64,000 bases of DNA from NCBI RefSeq assembly GCF_026210795.1, contig NC_089434.1:3100001-3164000 (forward strand), in the 5' to 3' direction. A model generated the notes under the pieces. The model saw nothing but the letters and a program-made list of their open reading frames with translations, made no database searches and had not been told where the DNA came from. A program made the translations under genes and the position numbers. The stretch comes from Rhizophagus irregularis. Lineage: Eukaryota; Glomeromycota; Glomeromycetes; Glomerales; Glomeraceae. This document shows positions 24,091 to 36,121 of this stretch, in pieces. Every line of letters begins with the position of its first letter. Positions within the stretch are counted from its first letter, which is position 1.

Positions 24091-27000
24091 TTAGACTGTC
24101 AAAAATATATTTACTTGAATAGTGTTAGATACAGTCTCATTATTGTTCACTTCGACAAGAAAACCCGTCGCTTCTGGTCGGAAATCATTGACAGGAATGG
24201 GATGATTCAAAACCATGCCGCATATTTTTGAACTTTGTCCATTTCCATCTAATGTCGGCTTGATATCAAGCGTTGTGTCTAAATTGACACTAAAAATGGG
24301 CACCTTGCCTTCTGTTACTTTGATCCATACTAAAAATAATATGATTTTAATAATTATGACTAGTTCACAATTTTATCATTGATAATAAATATCTGATTTT
24401 ACTTACAATTTTTTTCTTCCTGCGTCATGACACCAGTTTTAGTAATTATAATTTGTTTATAACCACCTATATGCTTATTAAAAGCGCATGTCCTGCCCCA
24501 AGTCTCTTTATATAAAGATTCTAGGCTTATTTGATTTTTGCTCTCATAAGTTGGAGTTGAGTAACTTCCAAGCTTTTTGCCCTCCATATCAACCCAAACC
24601 ATAACTAATCTGCGTTGATCAAAGCTAAAACCATACGACATGTGCAAAATTTTGTTGTATTCTATAAGTTCTCTTACTGGAGGTGCTTTCTTTATCAATT
24701 GAAACCCGACAGAAACAACAGATGGCTTTGGTAGAATAAAAAGTGGTCTATAAGATTTTGATCGTGTATATACACTGAAGGCCAAGTCTTTAAGAACAGG
24801 TCTTTGTCTAAATGGCCTAATACAATTTTCGCCGAATCGAACGACGTGTTCAATCGGTATGAGTTGTGGCATTACATAATTCAATATATTTTTTGTTGAG
24901 ACCGATTTCAATGATTTTTCAAGGGACGTGTAAAACTTAGCATAGCACTTGAATATGTCATAATAAGCCGTTAAATGATTAAATGGGTTGATAAGATAGA
25001 TCACAAGTTGTGTTTTCTCAAAATTAGCAATATGCGATGCCAATGAAGAACCTTATAAGAAGATTGATTACAATAAACAATTTTTTTCAAAGATTATCAA
25101 CATAAATGATATTAAAATTATTTAAATTTATTAACCTACCGAATTCTTCGCATGTTGATTTGTAACTGCGAATCATTCGATCTAACTCTGTTTCATTTCG
25201 ATTTTGTGCTAAAAACAAACAAATAAATATAAGGAAAATCGTTTATTTAAAGGAAAATAATTTTCTTATTTTTTAAAACTGTACTTACGTTTTAGACGAA
25301 TGGGTATAATACCTTGCTTGAAGTTGTAATTTGGATTTTGTATAATTCCAGGTTCGTGCATTCCTAACACACAGTGAAGCTATTGAAATGCAAATAGGTC
25401 ACAAAGAATTATTTTTTTTTAGTAACAAAATATATAGATAAATAACCGAAATTGGAATAAGTACCTCATACTGAACCCGAAGTTCGTTGAAAAAATTTTT
25501 CACATGATAATATAATGAATCGCCTTCTGGACAAAAGACAAAGTATTTTACGTCCTTTTTTCCGGCGAATGGAGTGAGATTGTGCTTATCCCAATACTTA
25601 ACAATCTCCGGAGAAGTCTCAATGAGAAATTTATCGGCACAAACGATTATATCAGGAGTCTTGAGCACCTGAAAATTAGACTCCACACCTTCGTTAATTT
25701 TGAATTGAACACCTAAAATAATATAACCAATCAATAATAGTAATTGTAGAAGAGACAAATATACGCACTTACCATTTAAATTATAATAATCTTGAACAGA
25801 CAGCGGCCCATTGACGGACAATTGTGGATGATTTTCTGGACGAGGAAATTTGACAGAAATTTTCTCGATAACATTCTTTAATGACATAGTAATTTCTTGC
25901 TGCTCTGACGGAAGAGCAGATGATGTAGGAAGATCTATAATAAATTAAAGAAAAAGTTAAAAAGCAAAATCTAGAAAATTAAATAATTATTTAACATATT
26001 TAATGCTTACCATCACTAAGATTTTCCAAAATTCGTCTACGTGTTTCAATAAATTCAAAAGTACTCTCGCCTTCTCCATGAATTCCTGCCCCAAAAGGAT
26101 ATGAACCACCTGCTATTTGTTCCCGAAGAAATTGTAATGCCATTTCGGATTGTGTATCATTGCAAACTTCGCAATCTGTTAAACGTCGAAGTTGTCGACG
26201 TTCACAAAGAACGTAAATATTAAATATCATACTTAGACGTCCAGCATTCAAAAAACCCAGCTCGCGGTGATTTGAAACTTTTGAATTCCCAATCTCATTT
26301 TTCCATTCAACCTCCGATTCATCATTTGATTCAATGTCAGATTCAGATTCACTTTCACAACTCTCACTAGTATAATCAATATCGCTTTCACTAGAGTAGT
26401 ATTCCAATTCCTCCTCATTACGCTTTTGGCTAGGTTTTAAATCATCGTCTGAAGTTTTAGGCTTTTTTGCTTCTAATACCCAAGCAGGTTCATAATCTGG
26501 AGTATAAAAGAAACCTCGTTTTCGCTTTTTACGATTAGTAGCTCGACAAAACTTCCCTCCAGGCATGTACTTAGTCATATCAACCTCGTTGTGGAACATT
26601 AATGGGGTGTAATCCTCCGGACAATATCTGAGCTTAACTTTACCAATTTCAAATTGAAGGTCACGATCGATTTGCTGTTGTCTATGTTTGGCTAAAGAAA
26701 TCTGATTTTGACCAACAGATGGAGAATCTTCATTAACTATAGATATATTGCCAGGCGTTTGATCGTTTGTTGTCGGCGAAATTGCCTGCGACTATTTAAT
26801 GTCAGTTTTTAAAATTTATTAGAAAGCCATTTGAATATGAATCGAGTATTTATTTGAACAGTTACTTACATCTTTATTATCACAATTGTCAAAATCGGCA
26901 TCGGTAATATCATCATACATATAGTAGTCAAATTCGTACGATCCAACGTCCATTCCCATTATTTCATCAGTTAATTCTGCGTCATTTTGTGGTGGTGGCA

Positions 27001-28624
27001 TTTGAATTTCATTGGATTGTATAGCGTCTGGTGGAGATGGGTAAGCTTTTGTTTCCAATGGCCTCTTCTTTGAGGACCGACCGGTACCCAAGTTATGCCC
27101 AGGTGAGCTAGCACTTGAAGTACCATTTCCCATTCCAGGAGTATTAGGTGTCATTGTATCCACACCAGGAGAGGTTGTGCCTAGGTCAACGGAATTTCTA
27201 AGCTTCAGAATCTGCACAGCTTCTTTTGAATGATCGTTATACGACCACCATTTGCTCGGCTTTAACTTTTGCTCAGATGAATAATCAACAAAGTTATTAA
27301 AAATTTCTGGAACCATTCCTGAATCTCGAGCCTCACAACGATAGATATTATTACTATCAGTTATAACATATACTCCTTTTGCAGGATATGGAAAGTCTTT
27401 GGTGAGATTATCGTGCGTGATTTGTACATGCACTAATGTAGGTATTGATGATTCTTCTTCCAAATTTGACAGGTCAAGACCAAATAGAGTTCTGAACTCG
27501 TTCAAGACAGCCGCGATATCATCAGCCTCATAACGACGATATGGTAAAAGATTTCCCCTTATACCCGAAGGCGCCAATAAGACTTTTACTACTTCTAGCT
27601 TTACTTCTTCCGACTTGGAAAAGTCAGAAGGTGCTAACGGCCTCAAACTTTGATATCTAACAACTGGCTTTACAACCAGATTAGTCGATGTTATGTGAAT
27701 ATTATATTTACAAGACAATATACTAGTTAAATATAAATATATATATTGATTTATTTATTTTTTTTTTAAAAAAAAAAAATTAGATATATTTAATTGAATA
27801 AATTAAATAATTAAAAATTGAAACATACCATTCATATATTTTTTGTTGAAACTTTGGAAATAAATGCAATTCTCCCATTGGAACTGCACCTTTCCCTATT
27901 AATGTTCTATTGTAAAAAAATAATGAAGCATTTGTTATAACATGATAACTGTAAATTCGGAGAGTCTGAGAATATGAAATATAAATACCGGCTTATTAAA
28001 TTTTTTATTGATCTTATAAAAAGGTCAAATTGTATTGCTGAGCTCTCAAAGTCTTCCCATGTGAAGGTTCCCTTTTCAGTAACTTCAAGGCCTATATATT
28101 GAAACGATAATTAATTCGGATAAATTTATAAAATATACACAATTTTAAAAATTAAACATAAAAATTACTCTCAAGCCTAGTTAAATTATCCAGGGTTGAA
28201 GGATGTTCTTCGGCGTCTTCAAGCCAGAAGACATATAACTCACGAACTAACATTTTATCAGTAAATAAAATTTCAAAGTTTTTTTCATTTTCGTCCTTGT
28301 ATTTCCACGTACATGGTATACCTTTCTCTAATAATACCATATAATTAACGACGATTGGATCGTCGATACGCGATATATTTTCAACTTCAGACGAAGGGGT
28401 AGAAGTGATAAATGAACGGAGTTGGTCTCCAGAACAAGAATAAGTATATTTACACCACCCCACTTTAATTATATTTGACTGGAAGTAAAAAAATAAAAAA
28501 TTATATATAATTGAAAAAAAATCAAAAAAAATCAATAAATTATTTAAATTATAAATACCACTGTAAGAACATTTGTTACAGCGGATTCAATCGGAGAAAT
28601 TTTGGTTAAACTGGAAGAATCCAT
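24091..28624 (-). CDS. MED13: Mediator complex subunit 13 (MED13/SSN2-like)
   Basis: A subunit of the Mediator kinase (CDK8) module, which regulates RNA polymerase II in the nucleus. I read twelve exons: 28624-28559, 28478-28169, 28091-27989, 27948-27829, 27722-26870, 26791-26011, 25934-25773, 25712-25465, 25379-25289, 25208-25140, 25051-24407, 24329-24091. Phases close to give 1228 residues. The N-terminal Med13 region shows ELYVFWLEDAEEHPSTLDN. The middle is low-complexity, acidic (YYSSESDIDYTSESCESES) and Ser/Pro/Gly-rich. The C-terminal PIWI-like Med13 domain shows GPLSVQDYYNLNG, LTPFAGKKDVKYFVFCPEGD, LVIYLINPFNH and ILHMSYGFSFDQRRLVMVWV. The third intron (40 nt) is the least certain junction. 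It diverges from the thiolase gene 327 bp away. It is shorter than animal MED13 but of typical architecture. Confidence 0.88.
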
Positions 28625-28951
28625 ACTGTTGCTAGCTTATGTGATATAATGGAATAGTTCTCAGCCAGTGTTCTTTTTGCTGAAGAAACGAAAATGACAA
28701 ATTCTTAAATATTAGATGCAAATATTTCAGTCTTTGAGTATAACTTTAACCGTATTACAAAAAATTGGGGCTATCTGCTATAGTACAAAAAAACAGTGCC
28801 TTTTTGAAAGTTATCTAAATTGACACACCTGCGACGATTTCTTAATTTCATTCGCATTTTTGATGATTAAAGTTGATTTAGTTGGTTACACCAATTAAAT
28901 AATTTTCCTATAATAATGTTTTTTTAATCAAATTTTCTCGTTAAAATAATA
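28625..28951. promoter_or_regulatory. Divergent promoter region between MED13 and thiolase
   Basis: 327 bp separate the two start codons on opposite strands. It must hold both promoters and 5' leaders. No specific factor site is claimed. Confidence 0.5.
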
Positions 28952-30438
28952 ATGGCACAAAATGTATTTATTGTAGCTGCAAAACGTAATGTTTTGTTTA
29001 TTATAATATTTGTCATTTTATAATTAATTATTTAATACTATTCATTTAATTATTTATAGGAACGGCTTTCGGCGCTTTTGGTGGCTCTCTGAAGAACTAT
29101 ACAGGTATTGATTCTCTTTAATATTGATTTGCTAAATAGTTAAACTTTTTATTAAAATTATTTTTTAACTTATTAGCAACTGAACTTGGTGGAATAGCTG
29201 CAAAAGCAGCTATTAATACTTTGCCGAAGGATGTTCCAATTGATTCAGTGATATTCGGTAATGTTTGTCAAACCGATAATGCTGCAGCTTATTTAGCTCG
29301 TCATGTTAGTCATCGCGCTAGTTTACCTACTCACGTACCAGCATTGACTATAAACCGATTATGTGGTAGTGGGTTTCAATCAGTTATTAATGCTGTCCAA
29401 GAAATTCGCGTTGGCGATTCAAATATTGTGTTAACTGGTGGTACGGAAAGTATGAGCAGATCTCCTTATACTCTTAGTGATGTACGTTGGGGAACTCGTT
29501 ATGGAGTAGACCTTAAGTTAGAGGACTCATTAGCTGCAACTCTAGTTGATCAATATCCTACAAAGACACCTATGGGTATTACGGCTGAAAATTTGGGCGA
29601 GAAATACAATATTACTCGTGAACAAGCAGACGAATACGCGCTTAGTAGTCAAAAACGTTGGGCGGCTGGTTAGTAATGATACTATTGTTACTTGATTTTG
29701 TGTTTATTAAAGGATTATCGTACATTTTTTAATTATCTTTACACTAAATAGCCAATGAAGCTGGGCGATTCAAAAAAGAAATTGTCCCGATTGAAATTAA
29801 GACAAAGAAGGGTGTTCAAGTATTTGATACAGATGAACACCCTCGTCCCAACGTCAATATTGAATCACTGGCAAAGCTTCCTTCAGTGTTTAAAAAAGAT
29901 ACTGGTCTCGTTACTGCTGGTAATGCGTCCGGTATAAATGATGGAGCAGGAGCAGTAATTGTTGCTGGCGAGAATGCCATAAAGAAATATAGCTTAACTC
30001 CTTTAGCGAAAATCGTTAGTTATAATGTAACGGGTGTTGAGCCTACTATTATGGGAATCGGACCGGTTCCCGCTATAAAGAGCGCTTTGGAAAAAGCCAA
30101 TCTAAAACTTTCTGATATTGGAATCATTGAAGTCAATGAAGCTTTCGCTGTTCAATATTTAGCTGTAGAAAAGGAATTAGGATTAAATCGTCAAATCACA
30201 AATACAAATGGAGGTGGTATTGCTATAGGTCATCCACTTGCTGCATCGGGCTCTCGTATTTTAGCGCATTTGGTTAGCGAACTACATAGAACAGAAAATC
30301 AATATGCCATTGGATCTGCTTGTATTGGCGGTGGACAAGGTATTAATTACTTAGTTCTTTATTCACTTTAAAAATCTTTTAACTAAATTTATTACGTCTT
30401 TTCTAGGCATTGCAATTATTCTTGAACGTGTAAAATAG
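28952..30438 (+). CDS. ACAA2: 3-ketoacyl-CoA thiolase, mitochondrial ACAA2 type
   Basis: Catalyses thiolytic cleavage of 3-ketoacyl-CoA with CoA, the last step of fatty-acid beta-oxidation. Exons are 28952-28985, 29060-29104, 29177-29668, 29752-30339 and 30407-30438, giving 396 residues, the length normal for ACAA2. The nucleophile cysteine is in NRLCGSGFQS, the histidine in GHPLAASGSRI and the second cysteine in SACIGGGQGI. The usual glycine(s) of GHPLG(G)SG are alanine here, a mild change. GTESMSRSPY and VEVNEAFA-type signatures are present. There is no C-terminal SKL peroxisomal signal and no obvious long presequence, which fits the uncleaved mitochondrial ACAA2 class. Acetyl-CoA acetyltransferase is less likely, because KLEDSLAATLVDQYP and PMGITAENLGEKYNI match ACAA2 better. 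It converges with AFG1 411 bp downstream. Confidence 0.92.
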
Positions 30439-30849
30439 AAAGTCCGAATGTTTTCCATCAAAAGGTGCATTACATAGAGATTACATTAAACTGTTGACTT
30501 ATATTTATAATAAATTCGGGAATGTAAAGAGTATTATTAAGTGTAGATTTATAAATATTATAAAATGTATAATTTTTTGAGGATTTATTTCACACAAATG
30601 CGTTAGGTTAGGTTACCTCGTTTTTGCCGTTTTTGCTAGTGATGGGGGAAATTAACGGTTATAACATTTATAACATGGTATATACTCTAAAAAATATATA
30701 TATCACATTATTTACCATCACTAGACTTTCTACCGCTTTTTCTGAGAGAAAGAAACGTTATTTGTCACCGTCATATGACACACCCGCCTTTTTGCAGAAG
30801 ATTACCCCCAAAGCATAAAATTTTTTATTATCTTTTATAGATTAATAGA

Positions 30850-32705
30850 TTATCTAGTACCATTAATTTTTCCAGAGGATCTAATTCTTAATATAACTTT
30901 CTTCATCCATTCTTCTCCTTGCATTTCAGTTAATCTTGAAATTGCTCTTTTAAAAGCAAACTTTTCTTCCTCACCCGTAAATATAGGCAAATTTTCGTTT
31001 TGTTCATCTTTACCCAAATGAAATTCAACATCACCAAATATCGTATGCTGGATACCTTCGGGATGCAATGGAGATTTTTCATTGAATAAATCATGAATTG
31101 GTGTATCTGCCGAACAAATTAATATTGCCTAATTTAAAGAAGATAAATTTAAAAACTACGAAAATAAAAAGAAATAAATATCCGAATTAAATCATTACAT
31201 TACCTTTTTATCATATAAAGCATCAATAAGTGTAATAAATCTTCTTGCTTCATTTCTTAATGCAAAATTCATTTGTGGAATATTAGTTAAAATAATTACA
31301 TTATAATATTTCATTAATTCTAAATAATCAGCTGAACTTAAAGATCGACAACACAATTCTCGAAAAGTAAATTTCGCTATATCATTACATGATTCCGGTA
31401 CAATTAAAGATCTACCAAGAAATCTCAATTTTCTTTTCGTAACATGATCATTTTTTGTTAACGTTTTAAATATATTATTTATGGATTCTGAAGTTTGAGA
31501 ATTCAATGGATAAAAGTAAGCTCGAGTTGTTTCTCTTGCAAGTTTACGATAATCTTCACCAGAATCAAGCGTTTGAATTTGACATTTTTGTTTTATAAGT
31601 TCAATGCACGGAATAAAACTTTTTCGTTGTATTCCATTTTTATAAAGGTCATCAGGGTGTCTATTTGAAGTAGTTACAATAACCACATCACGACTAAATA
31701 ATTCATCAAAAAGACGACGTAAAATCATAGCATCTGCAATGTCTGTTACTTGAAATTCATCAAAACAAAGAATTATTGCATCGTTTGCTAGATCTGTTGC
31801 AATTCGTGGTATTGGATCGTAAGTTTCATAATTTGCTTGTTTCAAACGATAAATACGATCATGTACATCTAGCATAAAAGCATGAAAATGTACACGACGT
31901 TTACGTTTCGTTAGTAAAGTATCGTAGAAAAGATCCATCAACATGGTTTTTCCTGATCCTACATCCCCATATAGATATAATCCTTTTGGACTATTAATAG
32001 TTCTACTTTTAGATAGTGCGCCAAATAATTTAAATATCTATAATGCAAGATAAGAAAGAAATATTAACTTCCTATCAACTTATAAACTAATAACAGTTTA
32101 ATTACCTTGCCAAAAACTGATCCACTATCTACTTCATCTGTTGCATCAGTAATAAGTGGTGGATCATAATTCAATAGACGATCGTGCATATCTTGTAAAA
32201 TATTTACAATGCTACGTTGAAATGAATCTTCTCTTACCATTCCTGAGGCAACAAGTGCATTATATCGTGAAATGGGTCCAGCTGTATAGCAAATTATAAA
32301 ATTGTTATTCTCAAATTTATTATATTATATAACTAATTAGGTAATTTGAATTTATTGTTTACCGTTCGATATTGAAGTGTTTTCTAATAAATAATTAGCA
32401 TCTAAAGTCCTTAAATTGTTTTCACTAACAAATGGACCTACAGAAGAATAGTTATCTGCAACAATTTCGAGGTTTCCATTAGAAGTTGCTAAAGAGCTCT
32501 TTGAATATCCTTTGACCTTAAACCTAATGGTGCGTGATTTCAGTGTGTCCTGTGTTTTTAAAACAGAATACTTTCTAAAAATACAAGAGTATCGTGCATT
32601 AAAAGTCGATCTACCATGATATTGTATTGTCCTATTCAATCTAGAAAAAGAGTAAGAATAAGCAAAAGTTCGAGTTAATTTACTAAGGTTTTCTATTGTG
32701 GTCAT
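30850..32705 (-). CDS. AFG1: AFG1/LACE1-family mitochondrial AAA-like ATPase
   Basis: Homologue of yeast Afg1 and animal AFG1L (LACE1), a P-loop ATPase of the inner mitochondrial membrane implicated in turnover of respiratory-chain subunits. Exons are 32705-32363, 32281-32106, 32037-31204 and 31128-30850; phases close to give 543 residues. The first exon is Ser/Arg-rich and lacks acids ([20 protein letters not shown]), as in a targeting presequence. Walker A is [12 protein letters not shown], Walker B is [17 protein letters not shown], and the sensor-like [20 protein letters not shown] and [10 protein letters not shown] are family hallmarks. The C-terminal exon (PIHDLFNEK to the end) closes the domain. 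It is slightly longer than the yeast protein because of the N-terminal region. It diverges from CYP40 across 228 bp. Confidence 0.92.
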
Positions 32706-32933
32706 CGGTTCAGATTAATAAAAAGAAAGACGCTTCAAGTGTTTTTTTTAAGTGTATTTACTGCATCCATTTTTAATTTAGTGTGGAAAATCTATTCTTA
32801 TTATAAACTTAATCAATAAATTTCTCAATATTTCTAGCAAATTCTATTAATTGAATATAAATACTGTACATACTGTACGGAGTTCAAATTTATCAAATTT
32901 CCTATATAAGTTACTTCAACATATAAAGTTATA
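32706..32933. promoter_or_regulatory. Divergent promoter region between AFG1 and CYP40
   Basis: 228 bp between opposite start codons. AT-rich with no diagnostic site; it must contain both promoters. Confidence 0.45.
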
Positions 32934-34560
32934 ATGTCTGTTCGTTGTTTTTTTGATATCGATATTGGTGATGTGCGCGAAGGTCGAATTGTCTTCGAAT
33001 TGGTAAGACGAAAAAATTTTCTTTGATTGAAACACGAAAGAAAGCGCGAGTTTATGCACTTTAACGCGTTCATGTGTCGTTTATTAAATAGTTTGACGAC
33101 CTTATACCAAATACTGTTGAAAATTTTCGCGCGCTCTGTACAGGTAAAACCACATTACCATAATTAAGATAATGATAATTTTTAAACAATTTCTCAATTA
33201 ACAATATAATTATTAAACTTTACTAGGAGAGAAGGGTATTGGTAAATCCGGTTACCCACTGCATTATAAAGGTAGCACGTTTCATCGTGTGATCAAGGCA
33301 AGTTTTCAAAAATATTTTGATATATTCTTTTTTATGTAATTTTTTTCTTATTTGTCTCATGAAATAGGGTTTTATGATTCAAGGTGGTGATTTCACCAGA
33401 GGCGATGGTACGGGAGGTGAAAGTATTTATGGAGACAAATTCGATGGTTTGTAAATTCGATTTCTTTAGTAAATTTACTTTTAGCTTCATTAACTAACCT
33501 TGATATTCTTATAGATGAGAGCTTTGACGTGAAACATGACGAACCTTTTCTATTGTCGATGGCGAATGCTGGTCCAAACACGAATGGTTCTCAATTTTTC
33601 ATTACTACGGGAAAGGTATTATAGAACTTCATTGTTTGATTCTTTTCCTCAGGCTTACGATAGTTTATTCACTTTCATTCAGGCGACACATTTAGATGAC
33701 AAACATGTGATATTTGGTAGAGTATTAAAAGGTAAATCGGTAGTCCGAGCCATTGAGAATAACCCAACTGGAACTAATGATAAGCCGATAAAGAAGGTTA
33801 CAATTGTTGATTGTGGAGAATTGAAAGAAGACGAAGATGACGGCGTACCAGTTCCAGCGGATGGCGACACTTACGAGGATTGGCCCGGTATTATCTCTTT
33901 AAAATTTGAATTTATTATTATTATAATTATTATTTGTTAACTGAAATATAAAATTATTTTTCACTTTTATAGAGGATGAATCTGGATCTTTAAAACCTGA
34001 AAAGTTGTTAGAAATTGCTCAAAAAGTTAAAGATATTGGAAATGATTATTTCAAAAAAGGAGATTATTTGAACGCAAGTAAGAAATATACCAAGGTATCA
34101 TAAAAGTTGAAATTTTATTTTTATTTTATTTTCTTCTTATGATTGATTATTTCTTTTTTATTAGGCAATTCGTTATTTGAATGAGAAAACAACATTTGAA
34201 GATGATGATCCACCAGAACTGGAAAAGAAATTCTATTCACTTAAAATCTCATGCTATCTTAATAAAGCTGCATGTTCACTTAAATTGCAAAATTGGAAAA
34301 ACGCCGTTGATGATACTACCATAGTACTTGAAATGTCACCAGAATATCTGTTGGACGCAGATAAGGCTAAAGCATTGTATAGACGTGGTAGTGCTAAAGT
34401 TGGTATGAAAGATGAGGAAGAAGCTGTAAAAGATTTACAACAAGCATCAAAATTAAATCCTCAAGACGCTGCAATCGCGAAAGAAATAGCTATTGCTAAA
34501 CAAAAACTCAAAGCTCGTGAAGAAAAACAAAAGAAAGCATTCGCAAAAATGTTCGAATAA
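32934..34560 (+). CDS. CPR6: Cyclophilin-40 type peptidyl-prolyl isomerase with TPR domain
   Basis: Hsp90 co-chaperone and peptidyl-prolyl cis-trans isomerase (CYP40/PPID; yeast Cpr6/Cpr7). Eight exons: 32934-33002, 33092-33143, 33227-33297, 33368-33446, 33515-33615, 33683-33887, 33973-34094, 34165-34560. The frame closes at 364 residues, about the size of yeast Cpr6. The cyclophilin domain (residues 1-175) has [20 protein letters not shown], catalytic Arg in [24 protein letters not shown] and [23 protein letters not shown] region follows ([44 protein letters not shown]), ending in a Lys-rich tail. The intron after exon 3 starts with GC (GCAAGT) rather than GT. Its stop codon lies 41 bp from the COX18 stop on the other strand. 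Confidence 0.95.
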
Positions 34561-34601
34561 AACTTGCATTCAAAATAAAATTTTATTTTTTTAAAAATAA
34601 T
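34561..34601. terminator. Shared convergent 3' region of CYP40 and COX18
   Basis: Only 41 bp separate the two stop codons. AAAATAAAATTTTATTTTTTT (34573-34592) supplies AATAAA-like signals on both strands, so the mature 3' ends almost certainly overlap the neighbouring gene. Confidence 0.5.
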
Positions 34602-35983
34602 TTATTTCTTTTTCTTGTTCTTTAAAGAAGCATTTTTTGTTTTCATGGAATTATTATTTTTAAACGTCACTAATGTTTCCTTAACTCTTTTAGTTTGTTT
34701 TGATGCCGATGAAGTATCTAATTTCTCAGGAAATCCGATTTTTTTTTGAATAATGGGTAACTGAAAAATTAAATTTTGTCCAATACTAAACGTACTGGAT
34801 GATAACCAATATAAGCAAATTGCCTAAAAAAACAAGAAATTAATAATCAATACAAAAAAAAACCGAATAAATTTAATTGCTAAATTTACCATAGGTGCCT
34901 GAGAAGCGACAGGTATCATTAGTATGGATAACCCTCTACTTAAGTTTTTTAATATTTTCGACCTAAGACTTGGTTGAGATTTAGTAAACCATGAATGTAT
35001 CTAAAAAAAAAAAGTATGTTTCAATTTTTTTGAACGGATTAAAATTATGTAAATTATAATTTAAAATTACCTCAATATTAAGAAGATTTGTAAGTCCTAT
35101 GGCTAAGGGGAAAATATATAAAGGATCTGTTTGCGTTAAATCATTAAACCATAATATCCCACCATTTATTAGTGTATCTGTTGATATATTATCAACGGAG
35201 GTAATATTAGTTATAATGTCCACTTCTGATGTAGAGCCGATAATAGTGTTTTCAGGAATAGTTGAATTTGATTTTGTGGAATCTACCATATGCCTTATAG
35301 TTAGTGAATTACTTATGAAAAGCGGTATTTGTACCCAAGGTAATAAATAGTTCCTTATAGGAAAACATTTATTTGCTTTATATATTTCGTTTATTTTTGT
35401 TTTAAACTATAATTATATAATTAAACATTAATAATAATAAAGGAAAACAAAGTTATATATAACCAACCTTTTTTGTCAATTCACTTTGAAATTCTTCATA
35501 AGTCCCATTTCGCTTTTTAACTTCTCTCACAACCTCATGTTTAAGTCTTTCAAATATCTCCATTATTTGTGGCTGCAAAGATAATATTTTTGCACCATTT
35601 TTTTGTTGAATAATGGCAATGGGCAAAGTTAAAAAGGTTCGGAGTAAAATTGTTGATATTAATATAGTTGCCCACCAAGGAAGAACTGTCGAATTGTGTA
35701 TAAATTCAAGAATAGATTGGTTAAATGATATTATGGAATTAACATCATTTGTAGGTAAATTTTCAGGTAAAGTATCGGCTATGGAAGGATAAGAAAAATC
35801 TACTATTTCATTTGTATTTGAATTTGTTAAAGTTGAAGTTGAGGAAACATTTCTTTTATTTAAATAGATAATGCTTTTAACTTGTGGAATTCTATTATGT
35901 CGAAATGAATTATGAAGAAATGGATTATTTAAAAATGAAGTTTGTTGCAATTTTCGTGGAATAATTTTACAAAACTTGAGCAT
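34602..35983 (-). CDS. COX18: COX18-type Oxa1-family inner-membrane insertase
   Basis: Mitochondrial member of the YidC/Oxa1/Alb3 family. Cox18 helps export the Cox2 C-terminus during cytochrome c oxidase assembly. Exons are 35983-35468, 35406-35071, 35000-34890 and 34823-34602, which close to 394 residues. The first about 60 residues are Arg/Ser/Asn-rich with no acids early on (mitochondrial targeting). Then come a first membrane segment LPWWATILISTILLRTFLTL, a coiled region (ERLKHEVVREVKKR), and NKCFPIRNYLLPWVQIPLFI with the family SNSLTIRHM. After an Asn/Thr/Ser-rich insertion, membrane segments follow around YIFPLAIGLTNLL, GLSILMIPVASQAPM and AICLYWLSSSTFSIGQNL. The C-terminus is Lys-rich. 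The SLTIRHM motif and the NxxPxR turn favour COX18 over OXA1. Only 138 bp separate its start from that of SPT8. Confidence 0.85.
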
Positions 35984-36121
35984 AATTTTGAATAAAAAAT
36001 TCTAAATCGTAACCTTTTTCTTTTGATGCTTTAAATAATCTTGCCTTTCTTGGAAAAATCTAAAAAAATATATATGTTCATGTGACATTTCCTAGTTGTA
36101 TTTTAACTACTCCACGAAAAA
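35984..36121. promoter_or_regulatory. Divergent promoter region between COX18 and SPT8
   Basis: 138 bp between opposite start codons, the tightest divergent pair in the window. It is AT-rich, with no site I can name. Confidence 0.5.
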
